NCBI RefSeq assembly: GCF_021513135.1
Contig: NZ_CP090981.1
Span: 2,046,001 to 2,110,000, forward strand
Direction: 5' to 3'
DNA: 64,000 nucleotides
DNA from: Vibrio sp. SS-MA-C1-2
GTDB taxonomy: Bacteria > Pseudomonadota > Gammaproteobacteria > Enterobacterales > Vibrionaceae
Under the pieces are notes generated by a model that was given only the letters and a program-made list of their open reading frames with translations, was not told the origin of the DNA and made no database searches. The translations under genes and the position numbers were made by a program. This document shows positions 56,350-64,000 of this stretch, one piece after another; position 1 is the first letter of the stretch; the number at the start of each line of letters is the position of its first letter.

Positions 56350-57119
56350 TGTTAAAACTATTACGCTCTAGCTATCTAAGCTTGGTATACGCATTTTTAT
56401 ATATTCCTATCATTGTATTGATTGTTAATTCTTTTAATGAGAGCCGCTTCGGTATGAAGTGGAAAGGCTTTACTTTTAAGTGGTATCAAGAACTGATTAA
56501 TAATGACAGTTTGATGCAAGCTGCTGGCCATTCGTTAATCATTGCACTTTTTTCGGCAACTGCGGCGGTCATTCTTGGTAGTTTAGCCGCGATTGCACTC
56601 TATCGTTACCGTTTCCGTGGTAAAGGATTCGTCAACGGGATGTTGTTTGTGGTGATGATGTCTCCAGATATCGTAATGGCAATTTCACTATTAGCCTTAT
56701 TTACCGTTGTCAGTGCGCAACTAGGTTTCTTTACCCTATTAATCTCTCATATTACCTTTTGCCTTCCTTTTGTGGTGGTGACCGTTTATAGCCGCTTAAA
56801 TGGCTTTGACGTTAAAATGCTAGAAGCCGCTAAAGATTTAGGTGCCAGTGAATGGGTAATATTATCTAAAATTATTTTACCGTTAGCTAAACCCGCTATT
56901 GCAGCTGGCTGGCTACTTAGTTTTACATTGTCACTTGACGATGTCATTGTTAGTTCCTTCGTAACAGGGCCAACCTATGAAATTTTACCACTGAAAATAT
57001 ACTCAATGGTTAAAGTAGGCATCTCCCCTGAAGTGAATGCATTGGCAACCCTGATGTTAATTGTCTCTCTAATCTTGGTGCTCACATCGCAAGTGATCTC
57101 CCGAGATAAACTGAAATAA
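56349..57119 (+). CDS. potC: Spermidine/putrescine ABC transporter permease PotC
   Basis: 256 residues, six membrane segments, EAA motif [20 protein letters not shown]. The start shares a base with the potB stop (TAATG), so translation is coupled. The end LTSQVISRDKLK is followed by a 117-base structured gap before potD. Confidence 0.95.
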   Translation: MLKLLRSSYLSLVYAFLYIPIIVLIVNSFNESRFGMKWKGFTFKWYQELINNDSLMQAAGHSLIIALFSATAAVILGSLAAIALYRYRFRGKGFVNGMLFVVMMSPDIVMAISLLALFTVVSAQLGFFTLLISHITFCLPFVVVTVYSRLNGFDVKMLEAAKDLGASEWVILSKIILPLAKPAIAAGWLLSFTLSLDDVIVSSFVTGPTYEILPLKIYSMVKVGISPEVNALATLMLIVSLILVLTSQVISRDKLK

Positions 57120-57139
57120 TTAATACTATCTTTTAGGAG

Positions 57140-57227
57140 GGGCGGAAAACGCCCTATGATAAATAAGACTTAGATCTGAGTCTTTATCAAATAATACAGA
57201 CTCTTCTATCCGAGTTGAGTCTAGGAG
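57140..57227 (+). promoter_or_regulatory. Structured potC-potD intergenic RNA with alternative stems next to the potD ribosome site
   Basis: GGGCG (57140-57144) and CGCCC (57150-57154) form a GAAAA-loop hairpin. Downstream, AAGACT (57165) can pair with AGTCTT (57179). AGACTC (57198-57203) can pair with GAGTCT either upstream (57178-57183) or downstream (57217-57222), so these stems are mutually exclusive. The last GAGTCT touches the potD ribosome site AGGAG (57223-57227). Confidence 0.45.
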
Positions 57228-57236
57228 TAATTTAAA

Positions 57237-58280
57237 ATGGCAAAATGGAAAAAGACACTCATTGGTTCTGCATGTGCACTATCAATGTTTTCTGGTGCAG
57301 CGTTAGCAGCTGATAATGAACTCTACTTCTACAATTGGTCTGAATATATTCCTACCGATATCTTAGAGCAATTTACTAAAGAGACAGGAATCAAAGTCAT
57401 CTACTCGACTTATGAGTCCAATGAATCTATGTATGCTAAATTGAAAACGCATCCTGAAGGTTATGATCTCGTGGTCCCCTCGACTTACTACATCTCGAAG
57501 ATGCGTGATGAAGGCATGCTACAAAAAATCGATCACAGTAAATTAAACCATTTTAAAGACCTAGACAGTAACTATTTAAATAAACCTTTTGATCCAAACA
57601 ATGATTATTCAATCCCTTATATTTGGGGCGCGACAGGTATTGGCGTCAATACAGATATTATCGATAAAAGTGAAATCACAAGCTGGGCTGATCTTTGGGA
57701 CCCGAAATGGGAAGGTCAGTTAATGATGATGGATGATTCTCGTGAATTTTTCCATCTAGGACTTAAGAAGCTCGGTTATTCAGCAAATACCGAAGATCCC
57801 GCACAAATTAAAGCGGCTTATGAAGAGTTGAAGAAACTGATGCCAAACGTATTGGTATTTAACTCAGACTTCCCTGCTAACCCTTATATGGCGGGTGAAA
57901 CTGCTTTAGGTATGCTGTGGAATGGCTCTGCCTACGCTGCACGTCAAGAAGGCGCGCCTATTGAGATTGTTTGGCCAAAAGAAGGGGCAATATTCTGGAT
58001 GGATAATTTAGCAATTCCAGTCAATGCTGAACATACCGAAGCGGCACATAAGATGATTGATTTCTTATTACGCCCAGAGAACGCAGCGAAAATTGCCTTA
58101 GAGATTGGTTACCCAACGCCAGTTAAATCTGCTTATCCGCTCTTACCTAAAGCGTTTATTAATGATCCAAACGTCTACCCGCCACAAGAAGTGATGGATA
58201 ACGGTGAATGGCAAAACTCAGTGGGTAAAGCCAATATTCTTTATGAAGAGTATTTCCAAAAGTTAAAAGCAGGAATTTAA
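57237..58280 (+). CDS. potD: Spermidine/putrescine-binding periplasmic protein PotD
   Basis: 347 residues; E. coli PotD has 348. A signal peptide (about 1-24, ending GAALA) precedes the mature start DNELYFYNWSEYIP. Polyamine-site aromatics and acids are in place: the NWSEY start, STYESNESMYAK, and WGATGIGVN. It delivers spermidine or putrescine to PotBC. Confidence 0.96.
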   Translation: MAKWKKTLIGSACALSMFSGAALAADNELYFYNWSEYIPTDILEQFTKETGIKVIYSTYESNESMYAKLKTHPEGYDLVVPSTYYISKMRDEGMLQKIDHSKLNHFKDLDSNYLNKPFDPNNDYSIPYIWGATGIGVNTDIIDKSEITSWADLWDPKWEGQLMMMDDSREFFHLGLKKLGYSANTEDPAQIKAAYEELKKLMPNVLVFNSDFPANPYMAGETALGMLWNGSAYAARQEGAPIEIVWPKEGAIFWMDNLAIPVNAEHTEAAHKMIDFLLRPENAAKIALEIGYPTPVKSAYPLLPKAFINDPNVYPPQEVMDNGEWQNSVGKANILYEEYFQKLKAGI

Positions 58281-58309
58281 TTTCTGAGTTTTAATCTCTG
58301 AATAGAAAC

Positions 58310-58349
58310 AAGGCGATTACCTACAAACCGTATTAATCGCCTTATTTTT
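58310..58349 (+). terminator. Intrinsic terminator after potD
   Basis: AAGGCGATTA (58310-58319) and TAATCGCCTT (58334-58343), 10-bp perfect stem with a 14-base loop, then ATTTTT. Confidence 0.82.
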
Positions 58350-58356
58350 AATAATC

Positions 58357-58438
58357 TATACCCAAAGTAATTGTGGGTGCTAGTCGGCGGCAAGCGAGTG
58401 CAGCTAACGACCTAGTTACTTCAAGTAAGAAGGGTATA
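58357..58438. repeat. Dispersed imperfect palindromic repeat, copy 3 (82 bp)
   Basis: Begins TATACCCAAAGTAATTGTGG and ends CTTCAAGTAAGAAGGGTATA, so the two ends are inverted copies. In reverse complement its right arm reads TATACCCTTCTTACTTGAAG, the same as the left arms of copies 1 and 2. It lies 25 bases before the Cof-type hydrolase start; an in-frame GTG inside it would extend that gene but is not a credible start. Confidence 0.78.
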
Positions 58439-58462
58439 AACTCAATAAATGATGGAATAACG

Positions 58463-59263
58463 ATGAACCAGATTAAATTTATAGCGACAGACATGGATGG
58501 CACATTACTCGATGAAAACAGCCAACTACCTACTGAATTTAGTTCGATATATCAACAGCTAAAAGCGCAAGGGATTATCTTTTGCCCTGCCTCTGGTCGT
58601 CAATATTATAGCTTGTATGAAACCTTTGGTGATATCAAAGATGAACTGGTCTATATTGCCGAAAATGGCACCGTCGTTATGCATCAAGGCAAAGAACTGT
58701 ATAGTAACACCTTAGATAAAACCACAATTCCTGCAATCATTGAACACGTTCGACAACTTCCAAATAGTTACTTAGTGTTATGCGGTAAAAACTCTGCGTA
58801 TATTGAAACCCAAGAGCCAGAGTTACTTGACGAATTTAAAAAGTATTATCATAAATGCCAATATGTTGAAGATCTTTTACACGTTGATGATGAATTTATC
58901 AAGATAGCAATTTGTAATTTTGAAGGAACAGAAGAACATGTATTCCCTACCCTAAATCAACATTTTGGCGCAGATATGCAGGTTATTGTTTCTGCGCATA
59001 TCTGGCTAGATATCATGAATAAAACCGCATCCAAGGGTGATGCACTGCAATTTTTACAGAAACATTTTAACTTCAACAAAACTGAAACCATGGTATTTGG
59101 CGATTACCTCAATGATCTTGAAATGTTAGATAATGCTGAATATAGCTATGCCATGGCAAATGCTCATCCTAAGGTTAAAAATCATGCCAATTATACTGCG
59201 CCATCTAATCAGCAACATGGCGTAATAACCATATTAAAAGCATTATTAGCAGAAAATAAATAA
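58463..59263 (+). CDS. Cof-type HAD-IIB hydrolase
   Basis: 266 residues from the ATG at 58463; the longer reading begins inside the repeat. Motif I is IATDMDGTLLDE (Asp10, Asp12), the C2B-type cap fills the middle, and motifs III/IV are ASKGDALQFL and MVFGDYLNDLEML, ending AMANAHPKVK. Family members dephosphorylate sugar phosphates or flavin/PLP-type metabolites; it resembles YbjI/YidA-type proteins. Substrate not decidable. Confidence 0.85.
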   Translation: MNQIKFIATDMDGTLLDENSQLPTEFSSIYQQLKAQGIIFCPASGRQYYSLYETFGDIKDELVYIAENGTVVMHQGKELYSNTLDKTTIPAIIEHVRQLPNSYLVLCGKNSAYIETQEPELLDEFKKYYHKCQYVEDLLHVDDEFIKIAICNFEGTEEHVFPTLNQHFGADMQVIVSAHIWLDIMNKTASKGDALQFLQKHFNFNKTETMVFGDYLNDLEMLDNAEYSYAMANAHPKVKNHANYTAPSNQQHGVITILKALLAENK

Positions 59264-59398
59264 TGGCTATTAGTGAAAGACGTTGTTTCAAGACCTAGAT
59301 TGAGAAACAATTGAAATTATTTATAATGAAATTAGTGCCATCACTCCCCACTTTGGCATATAATTACCCCTATATATCTTTAAGAGTAGAATTTAAAA

Positions 59399-59827
59399 AT
59401 GAGAATTTGTGGTGTAGAACTAAAAGGTAATGATGCAATCATCTGTTTATTAGGTAAAAACGATGGTCTGTTTGAACTACCTGATTGCCGTGTAAAGAAG
59501 ATTTCAATCAATAATGCATTAGATACACAGCAAGTCAAAGACTTTCAGTTTGCGTTTAAAAAGCTTTGTGAAGATTATAAAATTGAAAAAGTAGCGATTA
59601 AACAGCGTCAAACCAAAGGTAAATTCGCTGGCGGTTCTGTTAGTTTCAAACTTGAAGCTGCAATTCAATTAATCGATGACGTAGAAGTAACATTGCTTTC
59701 AACGACAGAACTAAAAGAAATCCTAAAACGTAATCCGTTACCGATTGATTTCCGTGAAACAGGCCTTAAGCAATTTCAAGAGCAAGCTTTTGTAACTGGT
59801 TTCGCTTTTCTTTCTCAACGAAACTAG
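59399..59827 (+). CDS. DUF3010 family protein
   Basis: 142 residues. RICGVELKGNDAIICLLG at the start and KVAIKQRQTKGKFAGGSVSF in the middle match the DUF3010 family found in Vibrio and relatives. The alternating strand pattern suggests an RNase H/RuvC-like fold, but I cannot identify a catalytic acid set. A TATAAT box at 59359-59364, 35 bases upstream of the start, may be its -10 element. Function unknown. Confidence 0.75.
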   Translation: MRICGVELKGNDAIICLLGKNDGLFELPDCRVKKISINNALDTQQVKDFQFAFKKLCEDYKIEKVAIKQRQTKGKFAGGSVSFKLEAAIQLIDDVEVTLLSTTELKEILKRNPLPIDFRETGLKQFQEQAFVTGFAFLSQRN

Positions 59828-59886
59828 TATTTCTCCCAGTGCAATTAGATCAAATCTAATTTAAATTATTGTTGAAGAATAATTAA

Positions 59887-59917
59887 AAAGCCATATGAAA
59901 ATATGGCTTTCTTTTTT
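59887..59917 (+). terminator. Intrinsic terminator after the DUF3010 gene
   Basis: AAAGCCATAT (59887-59896) and ATATGGCTTT (59901-59910) with a GAAA tetraloop, then CTTTTTTT. Confidence 0.92.
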
Positions 59918-59994
59918 TATCCACACTTTAATTTATGAATAAAGTATTGGAATATGATTTAACTCATACCATCACTGAACACTAGGTTTTCAAT

Positions 59995-60201
59995 TTGAAA
60001 AAACATCTAAAAACGAAAATTGTAAGAACCTTTATTCTACTGGCGACTTGCTACAGTCTATCGGGTTGTGTCATTGCAACCACCAGCGCGATTGTTTATT
60101 ATAAAAAACATCACCCTAAAGATGTTAACTTGGTTAAAAGTCAACAAATTGACCCAATGTGTCAACTTACACAGAAAGGCAATAACACAAAAGAAAGCTA
60201 A
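59995..60201 (+). CDS. Small lipoprotein
   Basis: 68 residues from a TTG at 59995, the only start that gives a complete signal. MKKHLKTKIVR plus a hydrophobic stretch leads to the lipobox LSGC, with the acylated Cys at 25. The mature part has about 44 residues (CVIATTSAIVYYKKHHPKD ...) with a second Cys in DPMCQL. No family recognised. It could be an outer-membrane or inner-membrane anchored small protein. The ribosome site is weak, which lowers certainty. Confidence 0.55.
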   Translation: MKKHLKTKIVRTFILLATCYSLSGCVIATTSAIVYYKKHHPKDVNLVKSQQIDPMCQLTQKGNNTKES

Positions 60202-60227
60202 CCGTTAGTTTTCTCACTTAATAAAAA

Positions 60228-60262
60228 GCCCCATAGTGACAGAAGTCTGAATACTATGAGGC
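60228..60262. terminator. Hairpin between the lipoprotein gene and guaA (convergent)
   Basis: GCC-C-CATAGT (60228-60237) pairs with ACTATG-A-GGC (60253-60262), one internal mismatch, 15-base loop. T4 follows on the plus strand and T5 on the minus strand. Confidence 0.65.
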
Positions 60263-60301
60263 AGTTTTCTATTGTTTTAACTCAGTCTTTAATATAACCG
60301 G

Positions 60302-61851
60302 TTATTCCCACTCAATCGTTGCTGGGGGCTTTCCTGAGATATCATAAACAACACGAGAGATTCCATCGACTTCATTGATGATACGGTTTGAAACCTTACC
60401 TAAGAAGTCATAAGGAAGATGAGCCCAATGCGCTGTCATAAAGTCAATGGTCTCAACCGCTCGTAATGAAACAACCCAATCATATTTACGACCATCCCCC
60501 ATCACACCTACTGAACGTACAGGTAAGAAAACAGTGAATGCTTGAGAAACCTTATGATAAAGTTCGGCGATATGAAGCTCTTCAATAAAGATCGCATCTG
60601 CACGACGCAATAAATCACAGTATTCTTTTTTAACTTCACCAAGAACACGAACCCCTAAACCAGGACCTGGGAAGGGATGACGATAAAGCATGTTATACGG
60701 AAGGCCTAACTCTAAACCAATTTTACGTACTTCATCTTTGAATAGTTCACGCAACGGCTCAACCAAGCCCATCGCCATATCATCAGGAAGTCCGCCAACA
60801 TTATGGTGAGATTTAATCACGTGCGCTTTACCTGTTTTAGATGCCGCAGATTCAATCACATCCGGGTAAATTGTTCCTTGTGCTAACCATTTTGCATTTT
60901 GTAACTTCTTGGACTCTTCATCAAAGACATCAATAAAGACATGCCCAATCGCTTTTCGTTTCTCTTCAGGATCAGATTTTCCTTCAAGCGCCGATAAGAA
61001 ACGTTGCTCAGCTTCGACTTTGATAATGTTTAGACCAAATTGATCACCAAACATATCCATCACTTGCTGACCTTCATTGAGACGTAATAAACCGTTATCA
61101 ACAAAAACGCAGGTCAATCTATCACCGATAGCACGATGAACTAACATTGCTACAACTGATGAATCGACACCGCCTGAAAGCCCTAAAATAACTTCATCAT
61201 CACCAACTTGCTCTTTAATACGAGCAATCGCATCTTCAATGATCGATTCTGACGTCCATAAGCGTTGACAACCACATGCTTCAAGAACAAAGTTCTCCAA
61301 CATTTTTAAGCCATTTTTTGTATGTGTCACTTCAGGGTGGAATTGCACGCCATAATATTTTTTTCTTGATTTTCCATCGCCGCATATGGACAGGTATCAG
61401 TTTCACCTACTTTGACAAAGCCCGATGGAATTTCAACAACTTTATCACCATGACTCATCCACACATCTTGGCTGTCTTCAAGATCCTTAAAAATAGAAGA
61501 GGTATTATTCACTGCAACTTGAGCATAACCAAATTCGCGCTCATCAGAACTCGCAACACGGCCACCTAACTGCTCTGCCATTGTCTGCATACCATAACAA
61601 ACCCCAAGAACAGGTACGCCTGAATCAAAAACATACTGAGGAGCACGAGGAGAGTTAGCTTCTGTGACGCTTTCAGGACCACCCGAAAGAATAATTCCAT
61701 CAGGATTGAATTCACGAATATCCGCTTCATCAACATCCCAGCTCCAAAGTTCACAATAAACACCAATTTCACGAACTCGACGCGCCACTAATTGAGTATA
61801 TTGAGAACCAAAATCTAAGATTAAAATACGATCATTATGGATATTTGTCAT
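60302..61851 (-). CDS. guaA: GMP synthase (glutamine-hydrolysing), frameshifted in this sequence
   Basis: Two overlapping frames make up GuaA, which converts XMP, ATP and glutamine to GMP. From the ATG at 61851 the first frame holds the glutaminase domain: [10 protein letters not shown] and Cys85 in VLGVCYGMQ. After residue 163 (AAMENQEK) it runs out of frame. The other frame continues with [13 protein letters not shown] (glutaminase His/Glu), the PP-loop [10 protein letters not shown] and the dimerisation end KPPATIEWE. One extra A in the A7 run (T7 at 61358-61364) gives [14 protein letters not shown] and a 516-residue protein; E. coli GuaA has 525. A sequencing error is the likeliest cause. 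It is last in the operon with xpt and the permease. Confidence 0.9.
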
Positions 61852-61852
61852 T

Positions 61853-62506
61853 TTAAGCCACTTCATTAATAGGGGTAGAAGATGATTGTTCATGCGTTTC
61901 AGAATCTAACTCTTTAGAGTCAAGGCTATCAGAGCATAAATTAAGCTCAATGCCATTCTTTAACGAACTAATTCGAGCAAGAGATAATGAGGCAATACCA
62001 TTACTCTCTAAAAGTTGATGACCTTGTTGGAAGCTCTTTTCAAATAAGAATCCACCACCAACAACCGTTGCTTCAGCTTGCTCAGCGATAGATAAAATAC
62101 CCTCTAAAGCATTGCCATGAGCTAAAACATCATCGATAAACAGTAATTTACTTCCCTCTGGAAGGTGTGATTTCACACAATTAAGCTGATAACTTATATT
62201 TTTAGTGAAACTATGAACATTGGTTAGCAGCATCTCTTGATCATCAAGAATACTTAACTGCTTTTTTAATAATACTAAAGGTAAACCTAACTTTAAAGCA
62301 ACCAAGGTTGAAATTGCGATACCGCCGCTTTCAATTGTCACAACACGGGTCGCACCGCTCTGTTTAAATTTATCTGCAATCATGGTCGCACAGTAATCAA
62401 GCAGAGAGATATCAATCTGACGAGTTAGAAATTGACTCGCATCTAAAGCAACTCCGTTAAATGCGCGACCTTGTTCTAAAATACGTTTCTCTAATAAATT
62501 CATCAT
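61853..62506 (-). CDS. xpt: Xanthine phosphoribosyltransferase (Bacillus-type Xpt)
   Basis: 217 residues; B. subtilis Xpt has 194. It salvages xanthine to XMP with PRPP. Matching segments: [28 protein letters not shown], the flexible loop VHSFTKN, the PRPP motif [13 protein letters not shown], and FEKSFQQG. The last about 25 residues ([16 protein letters not shown]) are an acidic tail beyond the family core. It ends two bases before the guaA start and begins seven bases after the permease, so the three are one operon; XMP made here is the substrate of GuaA. Confidence 0.9.
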   Translation of the reverse strand: MMNLLEKRILEQGRAFNGVALDASQFLTRQIDISLLDYCATMIADKFKQSGATRVVTIESGGIAISTLVALKLGLPLVLLKKQLSILDDQEMLLTNVHSFTKNISYQLNCVKSHLPEGSKLLFIDDVLAHGNALEGILSIAEQAEATVVGGGFLFEKSFQQGHQLLESNGIASLSLARISSLKNGIELNLCSDSLDSKELDSETHEQSSSTPINEVA

Positions 62507-62513
62507 TTAATCC

Positions 62514-63839
62514 TTATAATATAACAAGATAAGCGAAAAACAGCACGCCTAATCCATAAATCAGTGGGTGAACTTCTTTCCCTTTTCCAAGTACTAACAT
62601 CACAAAGCAGTAACTAATAAAACCAATTGCCATTCCATTTGCTGGTGAAAAGGTTAATAAGCTAAAGATCATGGTAAAGAAAACGGACACTCTAAATTGT
62701 GGTTTTTCCCAATCAACATGTGCAACATTACCAATCATGTAAATTCCGATAATAACCATGGCTGGTGCAACAATAGCAGTAGTAAAAATTGAGAACAGTG
62801 GATATAAGAAAAGTGACAGTAAAAAGAAAGCTGCCGTAGTAATCGCACTTAAGCCGGTTTTAGCACCAAGAGAAGACGCAACACCTGATTCAGAAAAACA
62901 AGTAATTGAAGTTGTACCTAATAAAGTACCAATAATCGTACCACCAGAATCTGCAACGAGTGCAGCTTTAGCATTTGGTACTTTATCATCCGTGATAATA
63001 CCGGCATCGCGACCTACCCCTACAATCGTACTTAATCCATCAAAAAAATCGACAATAAAGAAGATCAAGACAATAAAAAATAGTGAAGTTAAATCAGGTA
63101 ACGTTAATTGTGACACATCAAAAATCGCACCAAAGGTAGGCGCAATTGATGGTGGAACTGAAAATAACGCATCAGGTAATGTTAATAACGAAGTCCCTAG
63201 TACCTTATCAGACAAAATACTTAATAGTACCGCAGCGACAAACGAGATGACTGTTGCTAACTTAATGCCGCGAACCATAAAACCGATAGCAATAAAAATA
63301 CTAATTAACGCTATCGCGACTTGTGGATTGAAAATATCACCAAGTTGGACAAGAACAAAAGGATTGGCAGTGATAATTCCAGAATTTTTTAGCCCTAAGA
63401 AGGTTAAGAACAAGCCAAGAGAGACTGCAATACCATATTTAAGATCATTAGGAATAGCTTCAATAATAATGCGTCGAGCTGGCGTTAAACTAAAGAAGAA
63501 GTAGATAACCCCTGAAATAAATATACCTAATAACGCTTCATTCCAAGCTAAAGTAATGGCACCACTAACAAGCATTCCTTTAAAAAAAGAGTTCATGCTC
63601 ATTCCAGGCGCTAACATCACAGGATAGTTAGCAAAAAAACCCATGATAAAGGTTGCGATTGCTGCTGAAAGTGCGGTAGCAGTAAAAACTGCGCCTTTAT
63701 CCATGCCTGGAATACTACCAAGAATAGCCGGGTTAACCGCCAGAATGTAACTCATTGCTAGAAAGGTAACGAAGCCAGCGTAAATTTCATTTTTTACATT
63801 AGCGCCACGTGCTTGTAGCTGAAAATATTTGTCCATCAT
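62514..63839 (-). CDS. NCS2-family purine permease (AzgA/PbuG-like)
   Basis: 441 residues with about 12-14 membrane segments. Family marks: YAGFVTFLAMSYILAVNPAI, the substrate region MLAPGMSMNSFF, GTTSITCFSESGVASSLGAK and PANGMAIGFISY. The AzgA/PbuG branch carries adenine, guanine and hypoxanthine; uptake of xanthine or guanine would suit its operon partner xpt. The 161 bases upstream to the window end show no purine riboswitch core, so regulation is undetermined. Confidence 0.88.
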   Translation of the reverse strand: MMDKYFQLQARGANVKNEIYAGFVTFLAMSYILAVNPAILGSIPGMDKGAVFTATALSAAIATFIMGFFANYPVMLAPGMSMNSFFKGMLVSGAITLAWNEALLGIFISGVIYFFFSLTPARRIIIEAIPNDLKYGIAVSLGLFLTFLGLKNSGIITANPFVLVQLGDIFNPQVAIALISIFIAIGFMVRGIKLATVISFVAAVLLSILSDKVLGTSLLTLPDALFSVPPSIAPTFGAIFDVSQLTLPDLTSLFFIVLIFFIVDFFDGLSTIVGVGRDAGIITDDKVPNAKAALVADSGGTIIGTLLGTTSITCFSESGVASSLGAKTGLSAITTAAFFLLSLFLYPLFSIFTTAIVAPAMVIIGIYMIGNVAHVDWEKPQFRVSVFFTMIFSLLTFSPANGMAIGFISYCFVMLVLGKGKEVHPLIYGLGVLFFAYLVIL

Positions 63840-64000
63840 AATCTCAAAGTAGTTAAAGAATTAGAAAGACAACATTGTGGAGTATAAGGATCTACTGACT
63901 GATAGGAGAATACAAAAAATTGGTATGACATTATCTACAAAGTAAAAAACTAAGGTAGCATCATTCTAACGGTTATATTGTATTACTAGCCTATCTAAAA

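Noticed and set aside
58373-58462. N-terminal extension of the Cof-type hydrolase from a GTG
   Set aside because: The extension translates the palindromic repeat; the family begins at the ATG at 58463.
63840-64000. Purine riboswitch upstream of the permease-xpt-guaA operon
   Set aside because: Expected by analogy with Bacillus xpt-pbuX, but the conserved core loops were not found on the minus strand.
1-64000. tRNA or rRNA genes, CRISPR arrays, phage structural genes
   Set aside because: No tRNA T-loop consensus in a cloverleaf context, no regularly spaced direct repeats and no phage structural motifs were seen while reading both strands; this is not a substitute for a dedicated search.

Overview
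The window reads as a piece of the terminus region of a low-GC gammaproteobacterial chromosome, most likely of the family Vibrionaceae (Aliivibrio/Photobacterium-like; genus not decidable by eye). Evidence: gene order shared with the E. coli terminus (prc-proQ-msrC-letA/letB-rsmF; pncB/pepN-pyrD-zapC-rlmL-uup; fabA-ycbZ-matP; fnr-uspE-ttcA), families typical of Vibrionaceae (DUF3466, DUF3634, DUF2987, DUF3010), and three copies of a dispersed palindromic repeat. The position near the terminus is supported directly by a dif-like XerCD site (35270-35297), two sequences matching the matS consensus (33910, 40552), a one-mismatch matS-like site upstream of matP (32932), and matP itself.

Layout. 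1-5.0 kb: end of a PEP-utilising enzyme, cvfB-type S1 protein, a divergent LysR/HAD pair, rsmF. 5.2-12.7 kb: a single-ORF LetA-LetB fusion (lipid transport), msrC, proQ, prc. 12.9-26.2 kb: a secreted protein of unknown function, pncB, pepN, pyrD, zapC, rlmL, a glutaredoxin-like protein, uup and a DUF3466 exported protein. 26.3-30.3 kb: an accessory-looking block with DedA, a small membrane protein, a stand-alone NqrB paralogue and a MocR-type regulator. 30.6-33.7 kb: fabA with a FabR operator, ycbZ, matP, DUF3634. 33.7-35.7 kb: the dif zone, with a frameshifted short tyrosine recombinase, a truncated insertion sequence and inverted repeats. 35.7-45.5 kb: a His/Met-rich membrane-anchored protein divergent from ccoNOQP-ccoH-ccoI-ccoS-SafE, then fnr (with a perfect FNR box) and uspE, a coherent low-oxygen respiration block. 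45.7-48.7 kb: a translationally coupled pair of diverged MutS-like ATPases. 48.9-54.0 kb: META lipoprotein, ttcA, pepT, DUF2987 protein, membrane protein. 54.4-58.3 kb: potABCD polyamine transporter. 58.4-64.0 kb: Cof-type HAD hydrolase, DUF3010, small lipoprotein, and a purine-salvage operon (NCS2 permease-xpt-guaA).

Two genes (the recombinase and guaA) are broken at a run of seven A residues, each repaired by exactly one extra A. That shared signature suggests homopolymer miscalls, with true mutation or slippage as alternatives. The most interesting items are the dif neighbourhood, the MutS-like pair, the LetA-LetB fusion and the orphan NqrB. No tRNA, rRNA or CRISPR array was seen. All family assignments come from reading motifs and remembered homologues; no database search was run.
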